Assembly: GCF_040219215.1 (NCBI RefSeq)
Contig: NZ_JAVJSX010000024.1
Coordinates: 83,109-147,108, forward strand
DNA from: Thalassobaculum_A sp040219215
Lineage (GTDB): Bacteria; Pseudomonadota; Alphaproteobacteria; Thalassobaculales; Thalassobaculaceae
Length of the DNA: 64,000 nt
Reading direction: 5' to 3'
Below the pieces are notes generated by a model. It saw only the letters and a list, made by a program, of their open reading frames with translations. It did not search any database and was not told where the DNA came from. Position numbers and translations under genes: made by a program. Below are positions 25,831 to 34,237 of the stretch, piece by piece. Within the stretch, counting starts at the first letter, position 1. Every line of letters begins with the position of its first letter.

Positions 25831-27141
25831 ATGATGAGCGAAGACCAGGGCGCGGCTCTCGGTGAGGAACTGGCGCGTCGACTTTCGGACGCGGTCGACG
25901 CTGGCTTCGACGAGCAGATCGGGTTCCTCCAGGAATTGGTGCGTCGCCCGTCGGTGCGCGGCCAGGAGCATCTGGCGCAGGACCTGATGTTCCAGGCGAT
26001 GCGCGCCCGCGGGTACGAGATGGACCGCTGGCGGGTCGACCCCAAGGACATCGAGCACCATCCCGGATTCTCGCCGGTCGAGGTCGACTATGCCCACGCC
26101 TGGAACGTCGTCGGCACCCACCGCCCGCGCAACGAGACCGGCCGGTCGCTGATCCTGAACGGCCACATCGACGTGGTTCCGACCGGGCCGGTGGAGATGT
26201 GGGCCGACCCGCCGTTCGCCGCGACCATCAAGGGCGACTGGATGTACGGGCGCGGGGCCGGCGACATGAAGGCCGGCGTGGTCGCCAACATGTTCGCCCT
26301 CGACGCCTTGCGGCGCTGCGGCCTGCAGCCGGCGGCAACCGTTCATATGGAGACCGTCTGCGAGGAAGAGAGCACCGGCAACGGCGCTCTCGCTACCCTG
26401 GTGCGCGGGTACAAGGCCGATGCGGCCCTGATCAGCGAGCCGTCCGGCGGCAAGATGACCCGCGCGACGATGGGCGTGCAGTGGTTCCAGATCAAGGTGC
26501 GCGGCCATCCGGTGCACGTCGCCCACGCCGGCACCGGTTCGAACGCCATCCAGGCGGCGATGGATCTAGTCGCCCCCTTGCGCGCGGTGGAAGACAAGTG
26601 GAACGCCCGCCGGCACGAGACCAAGCACTACGCCGACCGCGAGCATCCGGTGAACATGAACGTCGGCAAGATCGCGGGTGGCGACTGGGCGTCGTCGGTG
26701 CCGTCGTGGTGCACGATGGACTGCCGGATCTCGATCTACCCCGGCTTCAAGCCGCAGGAGATGCAGCGCGACATCGAGGACGCGGTCCGTAAAGCGGCAT
26801 CGGGCCATCCGTTCCTGTCGAACAACCCGCCGGAAGTGGTCTGGAACGGCTTCTTCACCGAAGGCTACGACCTGGAGCCGGGCAGCGATGCCGAAATCGT
26901 GCTGAGCCGGTGCCATGAGCGAGTGTCCGGCAAGAAGCCGGTGGACTACGTCGCGACCGCCTACATCGACAGCCGGGTATTCGTGCTGTACGCGGACATG
27001 CCCTGCATGGTGTACGGGCCGATCTGCGAGGACGCCCATGGCTTCGACGAGCGGGTGAACATTCCGTCGATCCGCGAAGCGACTAAGGCCATCGCGCTGT
27101 TCATCGCCGATTGGTGCGGGGTAGAGCCGATCGACGGGTAG
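25831..27141 (+). CDS. M20 family metallopeptidase (ArgE/DapE-like deacylase)
   Basis: Zinc-dependent amidohydrolase or peptidase of 436 residues. Metal-site motifs are complete: ILNGHIDVVPTGP (first His and Asp), YGRGAGDMKAG (bridging Asp), VCEEESTGNG (catalytic and metal Glu), ISEPSGGKMT and a late histidine in DAHGFDERVNIPS. The dimerisation domain lies at about residues 215-330. This long ArgE/DapE-like subtype often removes acyl groups from amino acids. The start is the first of two adjacent ATG codons. Confidence 0.88.
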   Translation: MMSEDQGAALGEELARRLSDAVDAGFDEQIGFLQELVRRPSVRGQEHLAQDLMFQAMRARGYEMDRWRVDPKDIEHHPGFSPVEVDYAHAWNVVGTHRPRNETGRSLILNGHIDVVPTGPVEMWADPPFAATIKGDWMYGRGAGDMKAGVVANMFALDALRRCGLQPAATVHMETVCEEESTGNGALATLVRGYKADAALISEPSGGKMTRATMGVQWFQIKVRGHPVHVAHAGTGSNAIQAAMDLVAPLRAVEDKWNARRHETKHYADREHPVNMNVGKIAGGDWASSVPSWCTMDCRISIYPGFKPQEMQRDIEDAVRKAASGHPFLSNNPPEVVWNGFFTEGYDLEPGSDAEIVLSRCHERVSGKKPVDYVATAYIDSRVFVLYADMPCMVYGPICEDAHGFDERVNIPSIREATKAIALFIADWCGVEPIDG

Positions 27142-27233
27142 AGATCACAAGGATTGGGAACCGGAACGATGCGGCGGCAGGCAGAAGAACGCCTCGTGCC
27201 ACCGCAAGCCCGAAGACGGCGTCTGCCGCTGCC

Positions 27234-28256
27234 CTAGCACCCATCCGTTACCGATTCTCGCCTTTCTGCACCCGTGACGACGGACGCGGCAGGAAGGCAG
27301 ACCACAAACGTTGATCCGCGTTCCGCCGTGCTCTCTGCTTCGATCGATCCATTCATGGCTTCGATCAGGCGTTTCGATATGGACAGGCTGACCCCGGCAC
27401 CCGCAATGGCGCTGCTTTCATGACCCAGGCGATTAAATGGTTCGAACAATTGCCCAATCTTGGCATCGGAGATTCCGATACCGGTGTCGGCGACAGAAAT
27501 GGTGACCATTCCGTTGTCGGCTTGCTCGACAGCGACCTTTAGCCTGCCGCCGGGTCTGTTGTAGATGATGGCGTTGGATATCAGGCTCTTCATGACATAG
27601 CGCAGTTTCACCGAATTCGCGACCAACAGTACGCCTGCGATTGAGGAGAGTTCGATTCGGACGTTCAGCTCATCGGCTTGAGGACGCAGGGCCTCCACAA
27701 CCTCGCGCAACAATGGGTCAAGATAAATATCGTCCGTCACAACCTTGAACGTTGCCTGGTCAATCCGCGCCAGATCGATCAGTTCATCCACCAGCTGCAG
27801 CAGTCGCGCGCCGGCCTTGTAGATATAGCCGACATACTCTTTCTGGGACGGCGTCAGGGGATTCTTGCTGTCCCTTTGAAGAACCTCGCTGAAGCCAAGC
27901 ACAGCGTTCAAGGGGGTGCGAACCTCGTGGCTCATGCTCTGGACAAACCGGCTCTTGGCCTGGTTGGCCAACGTCGCGTCGTTGCGGGCACGTGTGGCGA
28001 CTTCAAGGGCCGTTGCGATCTCGCGAGTCTGCCGCCAGACCGCCGAGATCATCATTGTCAGCGTGCCAACAAGTCCGCCAATGGCAACCAGGACCAGATC
28101 ATCCAATTCCCATGACTCGTGCTCACGGGAAAAATCATAAAGCCATTCGAAGGCATCGAACCAGACAAGAAAAACGGCCGTGATTCCGAAAAACACCCCT
28201 CCGAGTACTAGATCTTGGACACGCACGCCTTTTTTGATAGTTTTAAACAAAGTCAA
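27234..28256 (-). CDS. Membrane sensor histidine kinase with altered G2 box
   Basis: Kinase of 340 residues. Two N-terminal membrane helices (about 15-33 and 53-75) frame a short periplasmic loop, then a coiled linker, a HisKA domain (phospho-acceptor H110 in SMSHEVRTPLNAVLGFSEVL), and an ATPase domain with an N-box-like SLISNAIIYN and G1 DTGIGIS. The G2 region reads GAGVSLSI where active kinases usually have G-x-G-L-G-L, so one glycine is lost; ATP turnover may be weakened. No response regulator adjoins it. Base composition is lower in GC than in the flanking genes. The HisKA sequence recalls the DivJ/PleC group, but that is only an impression. Confidence 0.85.
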   Translation of the reverse strand: MTLFKTIKKGVRVQDLVLGGVFFGITAVFLVWFDAFEWLYDFSREHESWELDDLVLVAIGGLVGTLTMMISAVWRQTREIATALEVATRARNDATLANQAKSRFVQSMSHEVRTPLNAVLGFSEVLQRDSKNPLTPSQKEYVGYIYKAGARLLQLVDELIDLARIDQATFKVVTDDIYLDPLLREVVEALRPQADELNVRIELSSIAGVLLVANSVKLRYVMKSLISNAIIYNRPGGRLKVAVEQADNGMVTISVADTGIGISDAKIGQLFEPFNRLGHESSAIAGAGVSLSISKRLIEAMNGSIEAESTAERGSTFVVCLPAASVVTGAERRESVTDGC

Positions 28257-28398
28257 ACTATCTCCCCCACCAATACATATCCCCTTTTGACTACCTCATG
28301 ATGTTATAAGGCCCGGCGAAAGTCGAGCAGGGCAACCAGCATCGACCGGACAAGGCCCGACAGGTTATCTAACGGCTCCCCCAAGCTAAGGATCCGCC

Positions 28399-29253
28399 AT
28401 GGCATCGTCCAAACTCGAAACCGTCTCGCAGGCCAAGGCCTTCGGTGGCGTCCAGTCGGTGTTCCGGCACCAGTCGGCGGAGACCGGGACGCCGATGCGG
28501 TTCGCAGCGTTCCTGCCGCCACAGGCCGAAGCCGGTCCGGTGCCGGTGGTCTGGTTCCTGTCCGGCCTGACCTGCACCGAGGACAATTTCACCGCCAAGG
28601 CCGGCGCCCAGAGGGTTGCGTCCGAACTTGGTCTGGCGCTGATCGCACCGGACACCAGCCCGCGGGGTGAAGGCGTCCCCGACGATCCGGACGGCGCATA
28701 CGACTTTGGCTGGGGCGCCGGCTTCTACGTCGATGCGACCGAGAAGCCTTGGGCAACGCATTACCGGATGCGCAGTTACCTGGAGCGCGAACTGCCGGAG
28801 TTGGTGACCGACGTTTTGCCGCTGGACATGACCCGACAGGCCATCAGCGGCCACTCGATGGGTGGGCACGGGGCGCTGACCATGGCGCTGCGCACGCCGG
28901 GACGGTTCCGCTCGGTGTCGGCCTTCGCGCCGATCGTCTCACCCCTGAACTGTCCCTGGGGGCACAAGGCACTGGCGGGATATCTCGGACCCGACCGCAC
29001 GGCGTGGCGCCAGTATGACGCCTGTGCCCTGATCGAAGACGGCGCCCGCGTCCCGGCGATCCTGGTCGACCAGGGCTTGGCCGACGGGTTCCTGGCCGAC
29101 CAGTTGAAGCCGGAGTTGCTGGAAGCGGCCTGCGCCGGGACCGGTATCGACCTGACCCTGCGCCGCCAGCCGGGCTACGACCATTCGTACTTCTTCATCG
29201 CCAGCTTCATCGAGGACCATCTGCGCTGGCACGCCCAGGCGCTCGCGCCCTAG
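28399..29253 (+). CDS. fghA: S-formylglutathione hydrolase
   Basis: Serine esterase of 284 residues completing glutathione-dependent formaldehyde oxidation: S-formylglutathione to formate and glutathione. The esterase-D family pattern is clear: VWFLSGLTCTEDNF, PDTSPRGEGVPDDPDGAYDF, nucleophile S153 in ISGHSMGGHGAL, and the catalytic histidine in QPGYDHSYFFI. The ATG at 28399 has AAGGA six bases upstream. The corrinoid operon nearby could be a one-carbon connection, but no formaldehyde dehydrogenase gene lies in the window. Confidence 0.95.
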   Translation: MASSKLETVSQAKAFGGVQSVFRHQSAETGTPMRFAAFLPPQAEAGPVPVVWFLSGLTCTEDNFTAKAGAQRVASELGLALIAPDTSPRGEGVPDDPDGAYDFGWGAGFYVDATEKPWATHYRMRSYLERELPELVTDVLPLDMTRQAISGHSMGGHGALTMALRTPGRFRSVSAFAPIVSPLNCPWGHKALAGYLGPDRTAWRQYDACALIEDGARVPAILVDQGLADGFLADQLKPELLEAACAGTGIDLTLRRQPGYDHSYFFIASFIEDHLRWHAQALAP

Positions 29254-29342
29254 CCGAAACGACCGGGCTGTGTAGAGCCGCGACGGTGCACGGTGTATGC
29301 TGCCGACTGCTGATCCATGCTTGAGCATCCGATGAGACGTCA

Positions 29343-29870
29343 TTGACGGCCGACCCACACAGACGGGGAGACTGGCTTCCCTACTCGCCCTCCGGCGCGT
29401 CGAAGCCGGTGGCGCGCCTGTACGACTACTGGGCGTCGAAGAAGGCCGGTCCCGACGACCTGCCGACCCGCGAGGACATCCGTCCCGAAGAGATCAAGTC
29501 CTTGCTGCCGTACATATGGCTGCTCGATTTTGACCGACCGTCCCGGTCTTTCCGCTACCGATTGATCGGCACGGCGGTCGTCGACGGCGTCGGGCAGGAT
29601 CATACCGGCCACACGCTCGCCGACTGTTATCCATCGGCCGGCGCACTGGAGGTCGCCACACGGTCCCTGCTGAACCTGATGGAGACGGGACGCCCGATCT
29701 GGCGCCGCGGCATGCCGATGTTTCACCACCACACCGAGGTGCAGGTGCTCGAAAATCTGGCTCTGCCGCTCGCCGAAGATCGCCGGCTGCCGGACCGCAT
29801 CCTCGGCCTCACGCTGTTCTACGACAGCCAGGACAAAGTCTACCTGCCGGGCGTCCTGCGGGCGCGGTAG
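29343..29870 (+). CDS. Stand-alone PAS_5-type domain protein
   Basis: Protein of about 175 residues with one PAS_5-like domain and nothing else. The pattern parallels the other two copies: a leading helix (VARLYDYWASKKAGPDDLP), SLLPYIWLLDFDRPSRSFRY followed by RLIGTAVVDGVG, a central helix (ALEVATRSLLNLMETG), and a final strand pair (NLALPLAEDRRLPDRILGLT). The best available start is a TTG at 29343 with weak ribosome-site support; a GTG at 29409 is the alternative. It converges with the corrinoid operon. Function unknown. Confidence 0.7.
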   Translation: MTADPHRRGDWLPYSPSGASKPVARLYDYWASKKAGPDDLPTREDIRPEEIKSLLPYIWLLDFDRPSRSFRYRLIGTAVVDGVGQDHTGHTLADCYPSAGALEVATRSLLNLMETGRPIWRRGMPMFHHHTEVQVLENLALPLAEDRRLPDRILGLTLFYDSQDKVYLPGVLRAR

Positions 29871-29884
29871 AGGGGCAGCCGGAC

Positions 29885-30202
29885 CTAGCCGTTCTCCCAA
29901 CCACCCGCGGCGATGGCGGCGCGCAGCCGTTCGCCCGGCCAATCGGCTTCGATCGTCGCGGCGGTGGATGCCGCCGTGGCGTCCATGTCGTCGTCGGATA
30001 CCTCAACCGGTTCGGAGCGGCGCCACTCGGCGAGGTAAGCATCGGTTCCATCGGCGCCGCCCTTCATTGCGGCGGCGTCAATGGCGGCGGCAAACCGCGG
30101 CGCCAGCTCGACCTTGGCGCTCTCTCGCCGCCGGCCGCGACCCTTCTCGACCGAGACATGGGCCGGGATATCGCGCCAGTAGGTGACGATCAGGCTTGCC
30201 AC
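29885..30202 (-). CDS. Virulence_fact (PF13769-like) family protein
   Basis: Small protein of about 105 residues. The N-terminus MASLIVTYWRDIPAHVSVEK, the GRGRRRESAKVEL segment and a C-terminal stretch ending in WPGERLRAAIAAGGWENG fit the small conserved family annotated as virulence factor, whose name says little about function. It starts with GTG at 30202, with GGAGAGA just upstream; the longer open frame to 30868 is a shadow of the DUF1638 gene. It is the last gene of a three-gene operon with DUF1638 and a corrinoid protein, a recurrent grouping in methyl-transfer gene clusters, so a role in B12-dependent one-carbon metabolism is the best inference. Confidence 0.75.
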   Translation of the reverse strand: MASLIVTYWRDIPAHVSVEKGRGRRRESAKVELAPRFAAAIDAAAMKGGADGTDAYLAEWRRSEPVEVSDDDMDATAASTAATIEADWPGERLRAAIAAGGWENG

Positions 30203-30216
30203 AGATGTCTCTCCGC

Positions 30217-30909
30217 TTACGCAGTCACCACGGCAGCCGATGCACCGGCAGCGTTCGCCACGAACGTCCCCAACTCGCCATAACCCACCAGGCGATGCTC
30301 GAACGCGAGGCCGAGCCGAGCCGCCGCTTTGGCCGCCCGAGCTGTCAGCGCCGGATCGTCGAGCTGTGCCAGATAGACGACCTTGGTGTAATGGCCGAAA
30401 TAGTCCGGCAGCAGTTCCGGGTGGCGGTCCAGCCACAGCCCCTTGATAATCAGCCGATCGAAATGCCGGACCAGATAGTCGGTGAGGAAGAAGCAGCCCG
30501 GCTCGCCGTCGGTCAATGCCTCGAAATCCGCGGTTCCCATGAAGAACTGGTAGCAGTGCGGGCCGGGGATCCGTTCCACACCCTCGTCTTCCAGCATCCG
30601 GTCCAATTCGCCGCCGGTACCGCAGTCGCCGTAGATCACGAAGATCTGCTCGTAGGTGCCGCGCGCCGAACGGATCTTGCGCCGGACACCGGGGGTGATG
30701 TCCTGCGGCGTGTTGTGCCAATGCGCCGGCAGGCAGGTGATGGTCAGTTCGGTCCACCCGGTGGCCCGCTTCAACGCGACCAGTTCCTTGGCCAGCGCAC
30801 CGCATGCGATGAACAGAGTGGACGGCCGCACCGAATGGTCGCCCGCAGCGGGTAGCGCATGCCTCCACCCTGCCAGCATCCGGTCGTCATCCATCGCGAC
30901 CTCGTCCAT
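30217..30909 (-). CDS. DUF1638 domain-containing protein
   Basis: Protein of about 230 residues. The DUF1638 pattern is LFIACGALAKELVALKRATG, ITCLPAHWHNTPQDITPGVR, IFVIYGDCGTGGELDRMLED and the GPHCYQFFMG segment. Cysteines in CGAL, TCLP, GDCGTGG and PHCYQ are conserved-looking and could hold metal or a corrinoid-associated cofactor. DUF1638 genes are typically found beside methyltransferase corrinoid proteins. It begins 37 bases after the corrinoid gene stop and ends 14 bases before the next start. The first ATG at 30909 or the one at 30894 could be used. Biochemical role unknown. Confidence 0.85.
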   Translation of the reverse strand: MDEVAMDDDRMLAGWRHALPAAGDHSVRPSTLFIACGALAKELVALKRATGWTELTITCLPAHWHNTPQDITPGVRRKIRSARGTYEQIFVIYGDCGTGGELDRMLEDEGVERIPGPHCYQFFMGTADFEALTDGEPGCFFLTDYLVRHFDRLIIKGLWLDRHPELLPDYFGHYTKVVYLAQLDDPALTARAAKAAARLGLAFEHRLVGYGELGTFVANAAGASAAVVTA

Positions 30910-30946
30910 CGCTGCGCGCTCTCTTAACCGCTCGATCAGGTGGCCT

Positions 30947-31657
30947 TCACCCCTCGGCGGCCTCCGAGTTGGACCTCCGGCGCTCAGCGATCAGCGCCTT
31001 GGCGGTCTCGACCGCCACCGCGGCATCGCGGCAATAGGCATCGGCCCCGACGCTGTCGGCAAACGCCTCGTTCAAGGGGGCGCCGCCGACGAGCACGATG
31101 TAGTCGTCTCGGATGCCCTTTTCCTTCATCGTGTCGATCACGACCTTCATATACGGCATCGTCGTCGTCAGCAGCGCCGACATGCCGAGGATGTCCGGCT
31201 GGTGCTCCTCGATCGCCGCCAGGTAGTTCTCGACCGGATTGTTGATCCCGAGATCGATCACCTCGAAGCCGGCACCCTCCAGCATCATCGATACCAGGTT
31301 CTTGCCGATGTCGTGTATGTCGCCCTTCACAGTGCCGATGACCACCTTGCCGACCCGCGGCGCGCCGGTCTCGATCAGCAGGGGCCGCAGGATCGCCATG
31401 CCGGCCTTCATGGCGTTGGCCGCCATCAGCACTTCCGGCACGAACAGGATTCCGTCGCGGAAGTCGATCCCGACAATCCGCATGCCTTCGACCAGGGCCT
31501 TGGTCAGGACGTCGTACGGCGTCCAGTTGCGCTCGAGCAGGATGTTGACCGACTCGATGATCTCGTCCTTCAGACCATCGTACAGATCGTCATGCATTTG
31601 CAGGACGAGTTCGTCGTCGTCCAGTTCGGAAAGAACGATATCGTCGTCCGATGCCAT
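30947..31657 (-). CDS. Methyltransferase corrinoid protein (MtbC/MttC-like)
   Basis: Cobalamin-binding methyl carrier of about 236 residues. The N-terminal helical cap (about 20-95) is the B12-binding-2 type. The Rossmann domain carries the base-off/His-on motif D113-I-H115-D-I-G118 in GTVKGDIHDIGKNLV, the SxL motif in GMSALLTTTM, and the GG motif in VLVGGAPLNE. Such proteins carry a methyl group between a substrate-specific methyltransferase and a second methyltransferase (to CoM or tetrahydrofolate). The ATG at 31657 follows a strong GGAGGAG site. It heads an operon with DUF1638 and Virulence_fact genes. No MttB/MtbB-type methyltransferase, MtgA-type partner or corrinoid activator lies in the window. 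Confidence 0.92.
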   Translation of the reverse strand: MASDDDIVLSELDDDELVLQMHDDLYDGLKDEIIESVNILLERNWTPYDVLTKALVEGMRIVGIDFRDGILFVPEVLMAANAMKAGMAILRPLLIETGAPRVGKVVIGTVKGDIHDIGKNLVSMMLEGAGFEVIDLGINNPVENYLAAIEEHQPDILGMSALLTTTMPYMKVVIDTMKEKGIRDDYIVLVGGAPLNEAFADSVGADAYCRDAAVAVETAKALIAERRRSNSEAAEG

Positions 31658-31803
31658 GCCCACTCCTCCTGACGGCGCCCGACCAGTCAATTCCCAACCG
31701 GGAACTTAGTGGAACAGACACGGGAATCGGCGGTGTCGCTGCCGTCGCCGCGACCGATCATGTCTGCGGCACGACATGGAGGAGCCGGCCTGAACGAAGC
31801 CGC

Positions 31804-32865
31804 CTACCCTTGTGCCGCCGCGGATTCGCCGTAGGAACGTGCGCCCCTTGCCGGCAACGCTCCTCCCGCCCCCCGCAGAGCATCCAGGATCCGCCGACCC
31901 ATCGGACCGCCGTCGTCAATAATCTCATCAAGCAGCGCTTCGTTCAGCGCATCGAGATGCAGGCGCAGCAGGTCGAGTACGGCTGGAGTCGGCGAGAGCG
32001 AGCGTCCAGAATGCTCGATCAGGCTCCGGGCAATCGCACCCACCAGCAGCAGCCCCCGGGTCTCGGTCAGGGCACCAGCCTCCTGCGCTAAGGCATGCAG
32101 CTTGACCATCCCCTCGGGCTCAGGATTTCTGACCATGTCGGCGTGGGTTCTCTGCAACCGGCCCAGCGTATGGCCGAGCATAGCCAGCGCCTGCTCCTGC
32201 TTCAGACGGATATGACCACGCGCCGCCTCCACGGTCCCGCGTGCCAGCCCGTTGCGCAACGCCAGTGCGGGGTCTCCGTCGCCGGATGGCATGCGGCGAA
32301 ACCGGAACACCGTGGTCGATGGCTTGATGGCAAAGCCGAGGCTGGTCGACGCCACGGTCTGCTCGGCCGGGCCGGAGATCGTTCGACGCTCAACCATTCG
32401 CTGGCGGGCCGCTCGCCGGCGGTCCGGGCCGGTGTAGGACCCGGAAACGATGAAATCAGTCCGATCGAGTGGCCAATTCAGAACATTGCCCGCCGCGCTG
32501 TCCGATTGAACAGGGCGGTCCAGGAAATGCAGGCAGCCCAGAAACGTCGCGCGTCGAACGTCTGCATCGCTTATCGAATCGCCGGTCAACCCAAGCGCCA
32601 GGCCGGGATACGGGCATTGCGGACTGCGTCGAACAAACTGAAAGATATCGAAAGGACTGCCGTCATTCAGTTGCGTATCGGCGACAACCAGCGCGAAGTC
32701 GTGGGTTGTGCGCTCGAGAATGGCCAATGCCTCGCTCGCACCGGCTACCCAGTCGGATGGGCGGCCAGACTGCGCGTTCAAGTCACGCGCAATTCCTTGC
32801 ATCGCCACTTTGTCTTTGCCGACAAATAGTATTTTCCCAACCATCTCGTGCATACCATGCATCAC
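31804..32865 (-). CDS. Receiver-like domain protein with long helical C-terminus
   Basis: Protein of about 353 residues. Residues 10-125 form a response-regulator receiver fold (KILFVGKDKV, phospho-acceptor candidate D63 in VVADTQLNDG, LALGLTGDSIS). The acidic pocket is reduced (K17-D18) and the usual conserved lysine is arginine in FLDRPVQ, so phosphorylation may be atypical. A linker with GPDRRRAARQRMVERR leads to an alpha-rich C-terminus (about 205-340) without a recognised output domain. A CtrA-type box lies 45 bases upstream. It may be a divergent regulator of the motility or cell-cycle programme; the output is unknown. Confidence 0.7.
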   Translation of the reverse strand: MMHGMHEMVGKILFVGKDKVAMQGIARDLNAQSGRPSDWVAGASEALAILERTTHDFALVVADTQLNDGSPFDIFQFVRRSPQCPYPGLALGLTGDSISDADVRRATFLGCLHFLDRPVQSDSAAGNVLNWPLDRTDFIVSGSYTGPDRRRAARQRMVERRTISGPAEQTVASTSLGFAIKPSTTVFRFRRMPSGDGDPALALRNGLARGTVEAARGHIRLKQEQALAMLGHTLGRLQRTHADMVRNPEPEGMVKLHALAQEAGALTETRGLLLVGAIARSLIEHSGRSLSPTPAVLDLLRLHLDALNEALLDEIIDDGGPMGRRILDALRGAGGALPARGARSYGESAAAQG

Positions 32866-32909
32866 CCCGAACTCCCCGCATTCGGACCCTGCTGTTCTCC
32901 AGCAATGGT

Positions 32910-32925
32910 TAACGAGATGTTAATT
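32910..32925. promoter_or_regulatory. CtrA-type box (TTAA-N7-TTAA) upstream of receiver-like gene
   Basis: TTAA (32910-32913), seven bases, TTAAT (32921-32925), with another TTAAC at 32929-32933. It is 45 bases upstream of the receiver-like gene start. This is the third exact TTAA-N7-TTAA in the window. Confidence 0.6.
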
Positions 32926-33035
32926 CTTTAACTTCAGATACCAAAGAAGTTTTTCTCATTTGAAATGTAAAGATGAGCAGCAAACGCCGCTCACACATTG
33001 GAAATCGCCATCATTGGGAGAGTAACGGGTCATCA

Positions 33036-34193
33036 CTACAACGGGTTGTCGATCGGGACCGCGATATCGACCGGACGCCGTTGCCGGCCCCAGGTCCCTG
33101 GCCGGCCATCGAACACTCCTGCCAGCCGGGTTCCGCAGCCGCCGCAGCAGCCCTGATCCGTCACGTTCCAGTCGCTCAGTTCGTACCAGTCCCGACCGAT
33201 TACCCTGGTGCCGCAAACGTGGCAGTGGGTGGACTGCCGGCCAAGGTCATGGACGTTGCCAGCGTAAGCGTGGCGCACGCCGTTGCGGCGCGCAACCCGG
33301 CGCGCCATGGCCAATGTCTCGAACGGTGTTCGCTGCTTGTCGAGCATGCGGTAGTCGGGATGGAAGGCTGAGAAATGCATCGGCACGTCGGGACCGAGGT
33401 TCTCGACCACCCAAGCGGTCATGGCGTCGATCTCCGCCTCGCTGTCGTTTTCGCCGGGAATCACCAGATTGGTGATCTCGACCCAGACATCGGTCTCCTT
33501 CACCAGATAGACCAGCGTGTCGAGCACCGGCTGGAGCTGGCTCTTGGTGACGTCCCGATAGAACCGCTCGGTGAATGCCTTCAGGTCGACGTTCGCCGCA
33601 TCGATGCCACGGAAGAAATCGGGCCGCGCCCGGTCGGTGAGGTAACCGGCTGTCACGGCAACCGTCCTGACCCCGACCTCCCGGCAGGCGGCCGCGATGT
33701 CCTGGCTGTACTCGTGAAAAATCACCGGATCATTGTAGGTAAAGGCAACCGACCGGCACCCGAGGCGCAGCGCTGCCTGGGCAATCGTCTCGGGCTGGGC
33801 TTCAGCCTGCATCCGGTCCATCTCCCGGCTCTTGGAGATGTCGTGGTTCTGACAGAAGTTGCAGGCGAGATTGCACCCCGCCGTCCCGAACGACAGGACC
33901 GGAGTCCCCGGCAGGAAATGGTTCAGGGGCTTCTTCTCGATCGGGTCGATGCAGAACCCGCCCGAACGGCCGTAGGTCGTCAGCACAATCGCATCGTCCT
34001 GGCGCGCCCGCACGAAGCAGAGGCCACGGGCCCCCTCCTTCAGCCGGCAATAGCGCGGGCACATCTCGCACTGTACGCGCCCGTCATCCAGCATCCGCCA
34101 ATGCTTGGTCGGCACGATCGGCCCCTTGCCCCGCACCGCGGGCGGCGCGGTCGCAGCCAGGCTAGGCATCTCCGCGACATTCTCGCTCGACAT
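33036..34193 (-). CDS. amrS: AmmeMemoRadiSam system radical SAM enzyme
   Basis: Radical SAM protein of 385 residues. The [4Fe-4S]/SAM motif is C107-x3-C111-x2-C114 in TAGCNLACNFCQNHDIS. An N-terminal cysteine set (CEMCPRYC, GLCF) resembles the activase-like header of this family. A C-terminal zinc-ribbon-like segment carries HCHVCGTRVIG and GCCGGCGTRL. It is the radical SAM partner of the AMMECR1 and Memo proteins and is encoded divergently, 44 bases from the B-A fusion gene. The system's reaction is not known to me; the conserved trio suggests a radical modification of a small substrate or partner protein. Confidence 0.92.
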   Translation of the reverse strand: MSSENVAEMPSLAATAPPAVRGKGPIVPTKHWRMLDDGRVQCEMCPRYCRLKEGARGLCFVRARQDDAIVLTTYGRSGGFCIDPIEKKPLNHFLPGTPVLSFGTAGCNLACNFCQNHDISKSREMDRMQAEAQPETIAQAALRLGCRSVAFTYNDPVIFHEYSQDIAAACREVGVRTVAVTAGYLTDRARPDFFRGIDAANVDLKAFTERFYRDVTKSQLQPVLDTLVYLVKETDVWVEITNLVIPGENDSEAEIDAMTAWVVENLGPDVPMHFSAFHPDYRMLDKQRTPFETLAMARRVARRNGVRHAYAGNVHDLGRQSTHCHVCGTRVIGRDWYELSDWNVTDQGCCGGCGTRLAGVFDGRPGTWGRQRRPVDIAVPIDNPL

Positions 34194-34237
34194 CGACGGC
34201 TCCTGCGTTGGCCCTGTCGGGACGGTATGTTAATCAA

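Noticed and set aside
28287..28310. Promoter for fghA from TTGACT and TATAAG
   Set aside because: The spacer is only 12 bases, too short for a sigma-70 promoter.
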